Of a stretch of DNA of 64,000 bases, positions 8,172 to 17,020 are shown piece after piece. A program made the translations under genes and the position numbers. How positions within the stretch are numbered: position 1 is the first letter of the stretch; each line of letters begins with the position of its first letter. The stretch is from assembly GCF_016919245.1 (NCBI RefSeq), contig NZ_JAFEJA010000001.1:5977501-6041500 (forward strand), given 5' to 3'. The DNA comes from Streptomyces zhihengii. GTDB taxonomy: Bacteria; Actinomycetota; Actinomycetes; Streptomycetales; Streptomycetaceae. The notes beneath the pieces were generated by a model that saw nothing but the letters and a program-made list of their open reading frames with translations, was not told the DNA's origin and did no database searches.

Positions 8172-8966
8172 ATGAGCGGTGTCATGAAGCGTATGGGGAT
8201 GATCTTCCGCGCGAAGGCGAACAAGGCCCTGGACAGGGCCGAGGACCCGCGCGAGACCCTCGATTACTCCTACCAGAAGCAGCTCGAGCTGCTGCAGAAG
8301 GTGCGCCGCGGGGTCGCCGACGTGGCGACCTCCCGCAAGCGCCTGGAGCTCCAGCTCAACCAGCTCCAGGGCCAGTCCTCCAAGCTGGAGGACCAGGGCC
8401 GCAAGGCGCTCGCGCTGGGCCGCGAGGACCTGGCCCGGGAGGCGCTGTCCCGCCGGGCCGCCCTCCAGCAGCAGGTCACCGACCTGGAGACGCAGCACCA
8501 GACCCTTCAGGGCGAGGAGGAGAAGCTCACCCTCGCCGCCCAGCGGCTCCAGGCCAAGGTCGACGCCTTCCGCACCAAGAAGGAGACGATCAAGGCGACC
8601 TACACGGCGGCCCAGGCGCAGACCCGGATCGCCGAGTCCTTCTCCGGCATCTCGGAGGAGATGAGCGACGTCGGCGTCGCGATCCAGCGCGCCGAGGACA
8701 AGACCGCGCAGCTCCAGGCCCGGGCCGGGGCGATCGACGAGCTCCTCGCCTCCGGCGCGCTCGACGACCAGTCCGGTCTCGCCAAGGACGACATCCAGGC
8801 CGAGCTCGACCGTCTCTCCGGCGGCACCGACGTCGAGCTGGAGCTCCAGCGCATGAAGGCGGAGCTGGCCGGCGGCCCGGCCCCGCAGCAGGCGATCGAG
8901 GGTGGCGAACGGCGCCAGGACACGTCCGGGCAGCAGCAGGGCACCCCGCGGTTCGACAAGCAGTGA
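8172..8966 (+). CDS. pspA: PspA/IM30 family envelope-stress protein
   Basis: PspA-type proteins (ESCRT-III relatives) bind stressed inner membrane and help keep the proton gradient. The 264-residue product is helical and rich in Glu, Gln and Lys, with long coiled coils (about residues 30-150). It opens with the family signature KRMGMIFRAKANKALDRAED. The C-terminal tail is Gln-rich and disordered. The ATG at 8172 is preceded by AGAAGGGGG at 8151-8159. A second ATG at 8184 is possible. It is followed by the PspAA partner and a two-component system, and a SigE-like promoter lies upstream. Confidence 0.93.
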   Translation: MSGVMKRMGMIFRAKANKALDRAEDPRETLDYSYQKQLELLQKVRRGVADVATSRKRLELQLNQLQGQSSKLEDQGRKALALGREDLAREALSRRAALQQQVTDLETQHQTLQGEEEKLTLAAQRLQAKVDAFRTKKETIKATYTAAQAQTRIAESFSGISEEMSDVGVAIQRAEDKTAQLQARAGAIDELLASGALDDQSGLAKDDIQAELDRLSGGTDVELELQRMKAELAGGPAPQQAIEGGERRQDTSGQQQGTPRFDKQ

Positions 8967-9044
8967 CGGCCCGGGCCGCCGGCGCCCTGGCGCCGGCGGC
9001 CCCGCCCGCAGCCCTGCCAGTGCCCCCGTCAGTGAGGAATCGTC

Positions 9045-9326
9045 ATGATCGTACGGATCATGGGGGAGGGTCAGGTGGAGGTGGCGGACAGCCACTTCCC
9101 CGAGCTCGACACGCTCGACGACGACCTGCTCGCCGAGATGGAACGCGGCGACGGCCCCGGCTTCCGCAGCACCCTGCACGCCCTCCTGGAGAAGGTCCGC
9201 GAGCTCGGTGAGCCGCTGCCCGTGGAGTCGCTCGAACCGTCCGAGCTCATCCTGCCCTCGCCCGACGCGACCCTCGAAGAGGTCCGCGAACTGCTCGGCG
9301 ACAACGGTCTGATCCCCGGCGCCTGA
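9045..9326 (+). CDS. pspAA: PspA-associated protein PspAA
   Basis: This small acidic protein of 93 residues (MIVRIMGEGQ start) matches the PspAA domain family, which accompanies pspA in Actinobacteria and archaea. It has a short beta-rich N-terminal half and a helical half ending EVRELLGDNGL. It is expected to act with PspA in the membrane stress response, though its mechanism is not established. The ATG follows a GAGGAATC-type ribosome binding site. It lies 78 bases after pspA on the same strand. Confidence 0.85.
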   Translation: MIVRIMGEGQVEVADSHFPELDTLDDDLLAEMERGDGPGFRSTLHALLEKVRELGEPLPVESLEPSELILPSPDATLEEVRELLGDNGLIPGA

Positions 9327-9480
9327 CCTCCGGCCCGCTCTCCGCGCCCACCCGTGCCGCCCCGCGGGACCACCCGGTCCCGCGGGGCGGCACGGGCGTG
9401 CCGGGCCGGCGTCCGCACCGGCCGGGTCCGCCCGCGGAACCGGTCCGGCCGCCCTGGCGCACCCCGTAACGTTGCCTCCC

Positions 9481-10746
9481 GTGACCGCACTCGCCGACCG
9501 GCTCGCCCGCACCCAGCGCTGGCTGCGCGCGCACCCGCTGGCCTTCGACGGCGGACTCGCCGTCGCCGTGCTCGTCTGCATGGTCGCCGGGTCGTTCGCC
9601 GACCCCAACGGCCCCCACGGCCCCGAGTTCGGCACCCGCACGCCCGAGGTGCGCAGCGCCCTGCTGATGGTGGTCGCGGCCGGGGCGCTGGTGTACCGGC
9701 GGCGGGAGCCGATGGCCGTCCTCGCCGTGACCGGCGGGCTGTCCGTCGTCGAGCTGGTGGCCGGCGACCCGGCCGCCCCCGTCTCCATGAGCGCCGTCAT
9801 CGCGCTCTACACCGTGGCCGCCCGCACCGACCGGCCCACCACCTGGCGGGTCGGCCTGCTCACCATGGCCGCGCTGACCGGCGCGGCCATGTCGTTCGGG
9901 TCGCTGCCCTGGTACGCGCAGGAGAACCTCGGCCTCGTCGCCTGGACGGGCATGGCCGCCGCGGCGGGCGACGCCGTCCGCAGCCGCCGGGCCTTCGTCG
10001 ACGCGATCAGGGAACGGGCCGAGCGCGCCGAGCGGACCCGCGAGGAGGAGGCCGGGCGGCGGGTCGCCGAGGAGCGGCTGCGGATCGCCCGCGACCTGCA
10101 CGATGTCGTCGCCCACCACATCGCCCTGGTCAACGTGCAGGCCGGGGTCGCCGCCCACGTCATGGACAAGCGCCCCGACCAGGCCAAGGAGGCGCTCGCC
10201 CACGTCCGTGAGGCGAGCCGCTCCGCGCTGAACGAACTGCGCGCCACCGTCGGGCTGCTGCGCCAGTCCGGCGACCCGGAGGCGCCCACCGAACCGGCTC
10301 CCGGCCTCGGTGTCCTCGCCGAACTGGTCACCACCTTCCGCCAGTCCGGCCTGACCGTCGAGGTGGCCCGCGCCGACGAAGGGGTGACCCCGCCCGCCGC
10401 GGTCGACCTCGCCGCGTACCGGATCATCCAGGAGTCGCTCACCAACGTGCGCAAGCACGCCGGTGCGGACGCCAGGGCCGAGGTGAGCGTCGTCCGGGTC
10501 GGCTCCACGCTGGAGGTCACCGTCCTCGACAACGGCGCCGCCGGGCCCGCGCCCGCCGAGGGCGGCGGCCACGGCCTGATCGGGATGCGGGAGCGGGTCG
10601 CCGCGCTGGGCGGCGCCCTCACCGCGGGCCCCCGCTACGGGGGCGGCTTCCGGGTGCAGGCGATACTGCCGCTGACGACGGGCGCGGACGGCGCCGGTGC
10701 CGCGCGGCGTGCGGCCCGGGTGGGCCGCGCGGGGGAGGACGCATGA
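9481..10746 (+). CDS. NarL-type sensor histidine kinase
   Basis: The 421-residue kinase has four to five N-terminal transmembrane segments (about 20-145), a HisKA_3 dimerisation domain with the phospho-acceptor in ARDLHDVVAHH (near residue 205-212), and a HATPase_c domain ending in a GLIGMRERV motif (G2 box). The signal is unknown. Its position behind pspA-pspAA suggests envelope stress sensing. GTG at 9481 is preferred; TTG at 9472 is possible. No strong ribosome binding site is visible. The last four bases overlap the response regulator start (ATGA), so the two are translated together. Confidence 0.88.
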   Translation: MTALADRLARTQRWLRAHPLAFDGGLAVAVLVCMVAGSFADPNGPHGPEFGTRTPEVRSALLMVVAAGALVYRRREPMAVLAVTGGLSVVELVAGDPAAPVSMSAVIALYTVAARTDRPTTWRVGLLTMAALTGAAMSFGSLPWYAQENLGLVAWTGMAAAAGDAVRSRRAFVDAIRERAERAERTREEEAGRRVAEERLRIARDLHDVVAHHIALVNVQAGVAAHVMDKRPDQAKEALAHVREASRSALNELRATVGLLRQSGDPEAPTEPAPGLGVLAELVTTFRQSGLTVEVARADEGVTPPAAVDLAAYRIIQESLTNVRKHAGADARAEVSVVRVGSTLEVTVLDNGAAGPAPAEGGGHGLIGMRERVAALGGALTAGPRYGGGFRVQAILPLTTGADGAGAARRAARVGRAGEDA

Positions 10747-11429
10747 CGATCAGGGTGCTGCTCGCCGACGACCAGACGCTGCTGCGCAGCGCGTTCCGGG
10801 TGCTGGTGGACTCCGAACCGGACATGGAGGTCGTCGCGGAGGCCGCCGACGGTGCCGAGGCCGTCGCCCTGACGCGTTCCGCCCGGGCCGACGTCGTCCT
10901 GATGGACATCCGGATGCCCGGTACCGACGGGCTCACGGCCACCCGTCAGATCAGTGCCGACCCCGAGCTGTCCCACGTACGGGTGGTCATGCTGACCACC
11001 TTCGAGGTCGACGAGTACGTGGTGCAGTCGCTGCGGGCCGGCGCCTCCGGCTTCCTCGGCAAGGGCGCCGAACCCGACGAGCTGCTCAACGCGATCAGGG
11101 TCGCCGCCGGCGGGGAGGCGCTGCTGTCGCCGGTGGCCACCAAGGGGCTGATCGCCCGGTTCCTGGCGCAGAGCGGCGGGGCCGCGGAGGGCCCGGAGGC
11201 GGCGGTGCGCTCGGAGCGGCTGGCCGCGCTGACCGGCCGCGAGCGGGAGGTCCTGGTGCTCGTCGCCGGCGGCCACTCCAACGACGAGATCGCCGGGCGG
11301 CTGGAGGTCAGCCCGCTCACGGTGAAGACCCACGTGAACCGGGCGATGGCGAAACTGGGCGCCCGCGACCGCGCGCAACTGGTGGTCGCCGCGTACGAGT
11401 CGGGGCTGGTACGTCCGAGGGTGGACTGA
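10743..11429 (+). CDS. NarL/LuxR-family response regulator
   Basis: The 228-residue regulator has an N-terminal receiver domain with acidic pocket DD at 9-10 and the phospho-acceptor Asp at 55 (VVLMDIRMPG). Its C-terminal LuxR-type helix-turn-helix (about 160-220) carries LTGREREVL and the DNA-binding SPLTVKTHVNR motif. It is the partner of the coupled kinase (ATGA overlap). It may control the downstream RND exporter or the pspA operon; neither is shown by sequence. Confidence 0.9.
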   Translation: MTIRVLLADDQTLLRSAFRVLVDSEPDMEVVAEAADGAEAVALTRSARADVVLMDIRMPGTDGLTATRQISADPELSHVRVVMLTTFEVDEYVVQSLRAGASGFLGKGAEPDELLNAIRVAAGGEALLSPVATKGLIARFLAQSGGAAEGPEAAVRSERLAALTGREREVLVLVAGGHSNDEIAGRLEVSPLTVKTHVNRAMAKLGARDRAQLVVAAYESGLVRPRVD

Positions 11430-11574
11430 GGGGCGCGCAGCGTACTCCAGACGCGGTATGCGCGGCGTGAGGAACGGGACCTGGGGGCTACGGATGCGCC
11501 GCCCCGGGTGCCCCAAGGTATAGGGGCTGGCCCCCGGGCCGTCCTCCCCGCGTACGCCACAGAAGAGAGACCCC

Positions 11575-14500
11575 ATGTCCTGGCTGTCCAGGTTCAGCCT
11601 GAAGCAACGGGCCCTGATCGGGCTGATGTCGATCGTGGCGATCGTCTTCGGCGCGATCTCCATACCCCAGCTCAAGCAGCAGCTGCTGCCCTCCATCGAG
11701 CTTCCGATGGTGTCGGTGCTCGCCCCCTACCAGGGCGCCTCCCCCGACGTGGTCGAGAAGCAGGTCGTCGAGCCCCTCGAAGCCACGCTGAAGGCCGTCG
11801 ACGGCATCAAGGGCATCACCTCCACGGCGAGCGAGGGCAACGCCGTGATCATGGCCAGCTTCGACTTCGGGGACGGGACCAAGCAGCTCGTCGCCGACGT
11901 CCAGCAGGCCGTGAACCGGGCCCGCGTCCAGCTCCCCGACTCCGTCGACCCGCAGGTGATCGCCGGCTCGACGGACGACATCCCGACCGTCGTCCTCGCC
12001 GTCACCTCCGACAAGGACCAGCAGGCGCTCGCCGACCAGCTGGAGCGGACCGTCGTGCCCGCGATCGAGGACATCGACGGCGTCGGCCAGGTGTCCGTCG
12101 ACGGCGTCCGGGACCTCCAGGTGTCCGTCACGCCCGACGAGCGCAGGCTCGCGGCGGCCGGACTGAACACCATGGCGCTCGCCGAGGCCCTGAGGGTGGG
12201 CGGGGCCGCGATGCCGGCCGGCTCGTTCTCCGAGGACGGCAAGAGCCGCACCGTGCAGGTCGGCGGCGGCTTCACCAGCCTCCAGCAGATCCAGGAGCTG
12301 CGCCTGCTGCCCCCGCAGGGCGGCAAGGGCAAGCCCGTCCGCCTCGGCGACGTGGCCGCCGTCGAGCAGACGGAGGCCACGCCGGTCTCCCTGACCCGGA
12401 CCAACGGCCGGCCCAGCCTCGCCGTCTTCGCCACCATGGACAACGACGGCAGCGCCGTCGCCATCTCCGAGGCCGTCCAGGACAAGCTGCCCGGTCTGCG
12501 CACCGACCTGGGCGAGGACGCCGACATCACCGTCGTCTCCGACCAGGGCCCGGCGGTCTCCAAGGCGATCTCCGGTCTCACCACCGAGGGCGCGCTCGGC
12601 CTGGTCTTCGCGGTCGTCGTGATCCTGGTCTTCCTCGCCTCGCTGCGCTCGACCCTGGTGACCGCGGTCTCCATCCCGCTCTCCGTCGTCCTGGCGCTGA
12701 TCGTGCTGTGGACCCGGGACCTGTCCCTCAACATGCTGACGCTGGGCGCCCTGACCATCGCCATCGGCCGGGTCGTCGACGACTCGATCGTGGTGCTGGA
12801 GAACATCAAGCGGCACCTCGGCTACGGCGAGGAGCGCGAGAGCGCCATCATCACCGCGGTGAAGGAAGTGGCGGGCGCCGTCACCTCCTCCACCCTGACC
12901 ACCGTCGCGGTGTTCCTGCCGATCGGTCTGGTCGGCGGCATGGTCGGCGAGCTGTTCGGCTCGTTCAGCCTGACCGTCACCGCGGCCCTGCTCGCCTCGC
13001 TGCTGGTGTCGCTGACCGTCGTCCCCGTCCTGTCGTACTGGTTCCTGCGCGCGCCCAAGGCCGTGCGGGGCATGGACGCGGAGGACGCGCGGCGCGTCGC
13101 CGAGGAGAAGGAGGCGAAGAGCCGGCTCCAGCGTGCCTACGTCCCCGTCCTGCGCTTCGCCACCCGCCGGCGCCTCACCAGCGTCGGGATCGCCCTGGTC
13201 GTCCTCTTCGGCACCTTCGGCATGGCCGGACTGCTCAAGACGAACTTCTTCGACCAGGGCGAGCAGGAGGTCATGTCGATCAAGCAGGAGCTGGCCCCCG
13301 GCACCAGCCTCGCGGCGGCCGACGCCTCGGCGCAGAAGGTCGAGAAGGTCCTCCAGGGCATCGACGAGGTGAAGGACTACCAGGTCACCGTCGGTTCCTC
13401 CGGCTTCATGGCCGCCTTCGGCGGCGGCACCGGCGCCAACCAGGCGTCGTACCAGGTCACGCTGAAGGACGCGGCCGCCTACGAGAAGGTCCGCGACCGG
13501 CTCGACGAGGAGCTGGGAGCGCTCGACGGCATCGGCGAGACGACGATCGCCTCCGGCGACGGCTTCGGCAGCCAGGACCTGAGCGTCGTGGTCAAGGCGT
13601 CCGACGCCGAGGTGCTGAAGGAGGCGTCCGAGGCGGTCCGCGCCGAGGTCGGCAAGCTCGACGACGTCACCGACGTCCAGAGCGACCTCGCCCAGTCCGT
13701 GCCCCGCATCTCCGTCAAGGCGACCGCGAAGGCCGCCGACGCCGGGTTCACCGACGCCGCCCTCGGGATGGCGGTCGGCCAGGCGGTGCGCGGCACCCCC
13801 GCCGGCACGGCGGTCCTCGGCGACGCCGAGCGCGACATCGTCATCACGTCGGCGAACCCGGCGCGGACCATGGACGAGCTGCGCGCCCTGCCGCTCGGCC
13901 CGGTGAAGCTCGGCGACATCGCCGAGGTGAAGCTGGTGCCCGGACCCGTCTCGATGACCCGGATCGACGGCTCGCGGGCCGCCACGATCACGGCCAAGCC
14001 GACCGGTGACAACACCGGCGCGGTCAGCGCCGAGCTCCAGACGAAGATCAGCGCGCTGGACCTGCCGGAGGGCGCGTCGGCGTCCATCGGCGGAGTCTCC
14101 GAGGACCAGGAGGAGGCCTTCCTCAACCTCGGTCTCGCCATGCTGGCGGCGATCGCGATCGTCTTCATGCTGCTGGTGGCGACCTTCCGCTCGCTGATCC
14201 AGCCGCTGATCCTGCTGGTCTCCGTCCCGTTCGCGGCGACCGGCGCGATCGGTCTGCTGATCCTGACGGGCACGCCGATGGGCGTGCCGGCGATGATCGG
14301 CATGCTGATGCTCATCGGCATCGTGGTCACCAACGCGATCGTGCTGATCGACCTGATCAACCAGTACCGGGCGCAGGGCCTCGGCGTGGTGGAGGCCGTG
14401 ATCGAGGGCGGCCGGCACCGGCTGCGCCCGATCCTGATGACCGCCCTGGCGACGATCTTCGCGCTGCTGCCGATGGCGCTCGGCGTCACCGGCGAGGGCG

Positions 14501-14706
14501 GCTTCATCGCCAAGCCGCTGGCCATCGTGGTCATCGGCGGTCTGCTCACCTCGACGCTGCTCACGCTGCTGCTGGTGCCGACGCTGTACGCGATGGTGGA
14601 GCTCCGCAAGGAGCGCCGCCGCGCCAAGCGCGAGGCCAAGCGGGACGCGAAGCGCGAGGCCGAGCAGCCGGACGAGAAGGCTCCGCTGGAGCCGTCCACC
14701 GCCTGA
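11575..14706 (+). CDS. RND-family efflux transporter permease (AcrB/HAE1-like)
   Basis: This 1043-residue protein has the full RND architecture. TM1 is near 15-33. Periplasmic-type porter domains follow (about 40-330), then TM2-6 (about 335-490), a second porter domain (about 560-830) and TM8-12 (about 845-1005). The proton-relay Asp pair sits in GRVVDDSIVV of TM4. The C-terminal tail is strongly charged. Such pumps export drugs or lipids using the proton gradient. No membrane-fusion or outer-membrane partner is encoded nearby, as expected for a monoderm. ATG 11575 follows an AGAAGAGAG ribosome binding site. Confidence 0.92.
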   Translation: MSWLSRFSLKQRALIGLMSIVAIVFGAISIPQLKQQLLPSIELPMVSVLAPYQGASPDVVEKQVVEPLEATLKAVDGIKGITSTASEGNAVIMASFDFGDGTKQLVADVQQAVNRARVQLPDSVDPQVIAGSTDDIPTVVLAVTSDKDQQALADQLERTVVPAIEDIDGVGQVSVDGVRDLQVSVTPDERRLAAAGLNTMALAEALRVGGAAMPAGSFSEDGKSRTVQVGGGFTSLQQIQELRLLPPQGGKGKPVRLGDVAAVEQTEATPVSLTRTNGRPSLAVFATMDNDGSAVAISEAVQDKLPGLRTDLGEDADITVVSDQGPAVSKAISGLTTEGALGLVFAVVVILVFLASLRSTLVTAVSIPLSVVLALIVLWTRDLSLNMLTLGALTIAIGRVVDDSIVVLENIKRHLGYGEERESAIITAVKEVAGAVTSSTLTTVAVFLPIGLVGGMVGELFGSFSLTVTAALLASLLVSLTVVPVLSYWFLRAPKAVRGMDAEDARRVAEEKEAKSRLQRAYVPVLRFATRRRLTSVGIALVVLFGTFGMAGLLKTNFFDQGEQEVMSIKQELAPGTSLAAADASAQKVEKVLQGIDEVKDYQVTVGSSGFMAAFGGGTGANQASYQVTLKDAAAYEKVRDRLDEELGALDGIGETTIASGDGFGSQDLSVVVKASDAEVLKEASEAVRAEVGKLDDVTDVQSDLAQSVPRISVKATAKAADAGFTDAALGMAVGQAVRGTPAGTAVLGDAERDIVITSANPARTMDELRALPLGPVKLGDIAEVKLVPGPVSMTRIDGSRAATITAKPTGDNTGAVSAELQTKISALDLPEGASASIGGVSEDQEEAFLNLGLAMLAAIAIVFMLLVATFRSLIQPLILLVSVPFAATGAIGLLILTGTPMGVPAMIGMLMLIGIVVTNAIVLIDLINQYRAQGLGVVEAVIEGGRHRLRPILMTALATIFALLPMALGVTGEGGFIAKPLAIVVIGGLLTSTLLTLLLVPTLYAMVELRKERRRAKREAKRDAKREAEQPDEKAPLEPSTA

Positions 14707-14740
14707 CGGTCTCCGGCCTCCCGGCCGGCGCACCGCTCGA

Positions 14741-14769
14741 GGGCCCCGCGGCCACCCGCCGCGGGGCCC
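14741..14769. terminator. Bidirectional terminator between the RND gene and tetR
   Basis: Perfect 11-bp inverted repeat (14741-14751 with 14759-14769) around a 7-base loop, lying between convergent genes. Confidence 0.75.
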
Positions 14770-14818
14770 TTCGGCGTGCGGGGGCGGATCCCGGGGCCGG
14801 GGCGCGCCCCCGCCCGCG

Positions 14819-15532
14819 TCAGCCGGCGTCCGGGAGGAGGCGGTCGAGCAAGGCGTCGATCCCGGTGGTGAGTTCGGCGTTGCCGCCGCGTTCCGCGAGG
14901 GCGGGGGCGAGGCGGCGGAGCTGCGGGAAGTCCTGCGCGGGGATGCGGTGGAGGCCCAGCCGGAAGCCCGGATCCGTCTCCTCCGGGTTGTCCGTCATCG
15001 CCTGGAGGTCGACGAAGAGGTAGCCCAGCAGCCAGGACATCAGCGCGCGGTAGGCGGTCGGCGCCGCGGGCTCCGGCACCCCGGCGTCGGCGAGCAGGGC
15101 GAGCACCCGTTCGTGCTCCCGGAGCACGGCGTGGGGGCGGCGGGCGAGGGGGACGGACAGTATGCGGGTGGCCAGCAGCGGCACGACGTGGGGATGGGCG
15201 AGCGCCACCCGGTAGGTCGCGACCGCCGTGCCGCGCAGCTCCGCGCGCGGCCCGCCCCGCTGCTCGGCGTCCGCGGCGAGCACCTCGCCGATCTCGGTGT
15301 ACAGGGCCTCCACCAGGCCGTCCAGCAGCGCGTCCTTGCTGGGCGCGTACCGGTACAGCGCCATCGCCTCCACGCCGAGCTCGGCGCCGAGGCGCCGCAT
15401 GCTCAGCGCGCTCAGACCCTCCCGGTCGACGACCTCCAGCGCCGCCGCCAGCACCCGCTCCCGGCTGAGCCGGCCGTACTTGCCGCGGTCGCTCGCGCGG
15501 CGCCCGGGGCCCCCGCCGTTCCGTGCCGCCAT
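14819..15532 (-). CDS. TetR-family transcriptional regulator
   Basis: The 237-residue protein has an N-terminal TetR helix-turn-helix (about residues 20-70: LSRERVLAAALEVVD, then ALSMRRLGAELGVEAMALYRY). A helical ligand-binding domain follows, of the TetR_C type that begins in this size class. ATG 15532 has a strong GAGGAGG ribosome binding site. The ligand is unknown. It is divergent from the exopolysaccharide operon. A palindrome at 15697-15712 is a likely operator, so it may repress itself and possibly the operon. Confidence 0.88.
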   Translation of the reverse strand: MAARNGGGPGRRASDRGKYGRLSRERVLAAALEVVDREGLSALSMRRLGAELGVEAMALYRYAPSKDALLDGLVEALYTEIGEVLAADAEQRGGPRAELRGTAVATYRVALAHPHVVPLLATRILSVPLARRPHAVLREHERVLALLADAGVPEPAAPTAYRALMSWLLGYLFVDLQAMTDNPEETDPGFRLGLHRIPAQDFPQLRRLAPALAERGGNAELTTGIDALLDRLLPDAG

Positions 15533-15571
15533 GCGGGACCTCCTCGACTGATCGCGCCGGATCGCACCGGA

Positions 15572-15629
15572 CCGCGTCGGACCGCACCGCTCCGAGCCGC
15601 TCCGCGTCGGACCGCGCCGCTCCGAGCCG
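15572..15629. repeat. Two direct repeats with 30-bp period
   Basis: A 28-bp unit at 15572-15599 (CCGCGTCGGACCGC, then CCGCTCCGAGCCG) recurs at 15602-15629 with one substitution. It lies in the untranslated region upstream of tetR. Related shorter pieces precede it. Confidence 0.75.
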
Positions 15630-15696
15630 GACGGGGAGCCGGGGCCGGGCCGTGGTCTTGACCGAGTGGACGAAGTGGCGCAAGGTGGACATATAC

Positions 15697-15712
15697 GACG
15701 TAAGCGTACGTC
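15697..15712. promoter_or_regulatory. Candidate TetR operator palindrome
   Basis: GACGTA at 15697-15702 and TACGTC at 15707-15712 form a palindrome with a 4-base centre. It sits in an unusually AT-rich patch (about 15690-15720) between divergent tetR and the exopolysaccharide operon. The spacing and symmetry suit a TetR dimer. Confidence 0.5.
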
Positions 15713-15812
15713 ATAAGTATCCGCCCGACGCTTACCGACACGCCCGCCCCGAGCGCGGCCCCCGTGCACCGATTCGCACGCAGCACCGCCCACCACGTCC
15801 CGAGGCATTCCC

Positions 15813-15878
15813 ATGAACACCCTCCCGACCGCCTTGTCCGCATCCGGCGACGACCCGCACCGAGGGGGCCCGCGATGA
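15813..15878 (+). CDS. Possible 21-residue leader ORF of the exopolysaccharide operon
   Basis: ATG 15813 is preceded by GAGG 7 bases upstream. The frame closes with a TGA that overlaps the ATG of the GT2 gene (ATGA). The peptide shows no known signature and no run of rare codons. It may be a coupling leader, or it may be chance in a GC-rich region. Confidence 0.3.
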   Translation: MNTLPTALSASGDDPHRGGPR

Positions 15879-16738
15879 GAGCACACGACCTCGCGGCCCC
15901 GCCCGTGGCGCAGGCGCCGCGGCAGACCGAGGGCGGCGACGCGGCGCCCGCGCCCGTGGCGCAGCGGCCCCCGTCCGGCAGGCCCTGGTCCGGGGACGGG
16001 CCTGTGAAGCTGTCCATCCTGATGGCGGCCTACAACGAGGAGCGGACGATCGCCGCGGCCGTCGAGTCGGTGCTCGGCGTCGACTACCCCTGCGAGGTCG
16101 AGCTGATCGTCGTCGACGACGGCAGCCGGGACCGCACCCCGGCGCTGCTCTCGCGCTACTCCGGCGAGGAGGTCAGGACCCACCGGCACCCCCGCAACCT
16201 CGGCAAGGGCGCGGCGCTGCTGACGGCCGGACGGCTGGCCAGGGGCACCCACATCCTCCCGTTCGACGCGGACATGGAGTACTCGCCCGACGACATCCCC
16301 CGGCTGCTGGAGCCCGTCATCGAGGGCCACTGCGACGTCGTCTACGGCTCGCGGCTCTTCGGCGTCAACACCGTGTACCAGTCGTACCGTTACGCGCTGG
16401 GCAACCGGCTGACGACGCTGGCGGCGAACGTCCTCTTCGACGCGCACCTCGCCGATCTCCACACCTGCCTCAAGCTGATCCCGCTCGGCCTCTTCAGGTC
16501 GCTGCACCTCGGGTCGCACGGCTTCGGTCTCGACACCGAGGTGACGGCCCGTCTGCTGCGGCTCGGGGTCCGCCCGTTCGAGGTCCCGGTGAGCTACTAC
16601 AGCCGCACCCACGCCGAGGGGAAGAAGATCACCTGGCACGACGGGGTGAGCTGCCTGTTCATCCTCGGCCGGGTCCGCTTCTCGCACGCCGTCCGGCCCG
16701 GCGCCGACGGCCGCCCGGACGGGTCCGGGCCGGCATGA
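15875..16738 (+). CDS. Family 2 glycosyltransferase
   Basis: This is a 287-residue GT-A fold enzyme of the dolichyl-phosphate mannose synthase-like type. It has the LSILMAAYNEE start (about 46-56), the VVDDGS nucleotide-sugar motif at 79-84, and the DAD metal-binding motif at 131-133. No C-terminal membrane segment is evident, so it probably works at the membrane face on an undecaprenyl or polyprenyl acceptor. ATG 15875 follows GAGGGGG. It opens a run of tightly coupled polysaccharide genes. A TetR gene and its probable operator lie upstream. Confidence 0.88.
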   Translation: MRAHDLAAPPVAQAPRQTEGGDAAPAPVAQRPPSGRPWSGDGPVKLSILMAAYNEERTIAAAVESVLGVDYPCEVELIVVDDGSRDRTPALLSRYSGEEVRTHRHPRNLGKGAALLTAGRLARGTHILPFDADMEYSPDDIPRLLEPVIEGHCDVVYGSRLFGVNTVYQSYRYALGNRLTTLAANVLFDAHLADLHTCLKLIPLGLFRSLHLGSHGFGLDTEVTARLLRLGVRPFEVPVSYYSRTHAEGKKITWHDGVSCLFILGRVRFSHAVRPGADGRPDGSGPA

Positions 16739-17020
16739 CCACCCGGCAGCCCCGGGCACGGCCGCACCCGGCCCCGCGCCGGCGGCCCCCGCGCTCCCGG
16801 ACCGCGCGCCGTCCCCGGCCCTCCCGGACCGCGAGGCGCCCCCGGCCCATGAGGCGCCCCCGCGCCCGAGGCCCCGCCGGGCGGGCCGCCGCCCGGGGAG
16901 CCGCCGCCCGGCGCCCCGCCGGGGCCGGACACGGACGCCGGGCGGGGCCGGGGCCGCGCCCCGCGCCGGCCGCGCGGGCGGCGCCCCGCGCACCTGCGCC
17001 TGGTCGCCGCGCTGCTGGCC

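Noticed and set aside
11488..14733. A very long open frame antisense to the RND exporter gene
   Set aside because: Codon positions show the usual high-GC shadow pattern. The translation is His/Asp/Gly/Arg-rich without any domain, while the plus strand encodes a complete RND protein.
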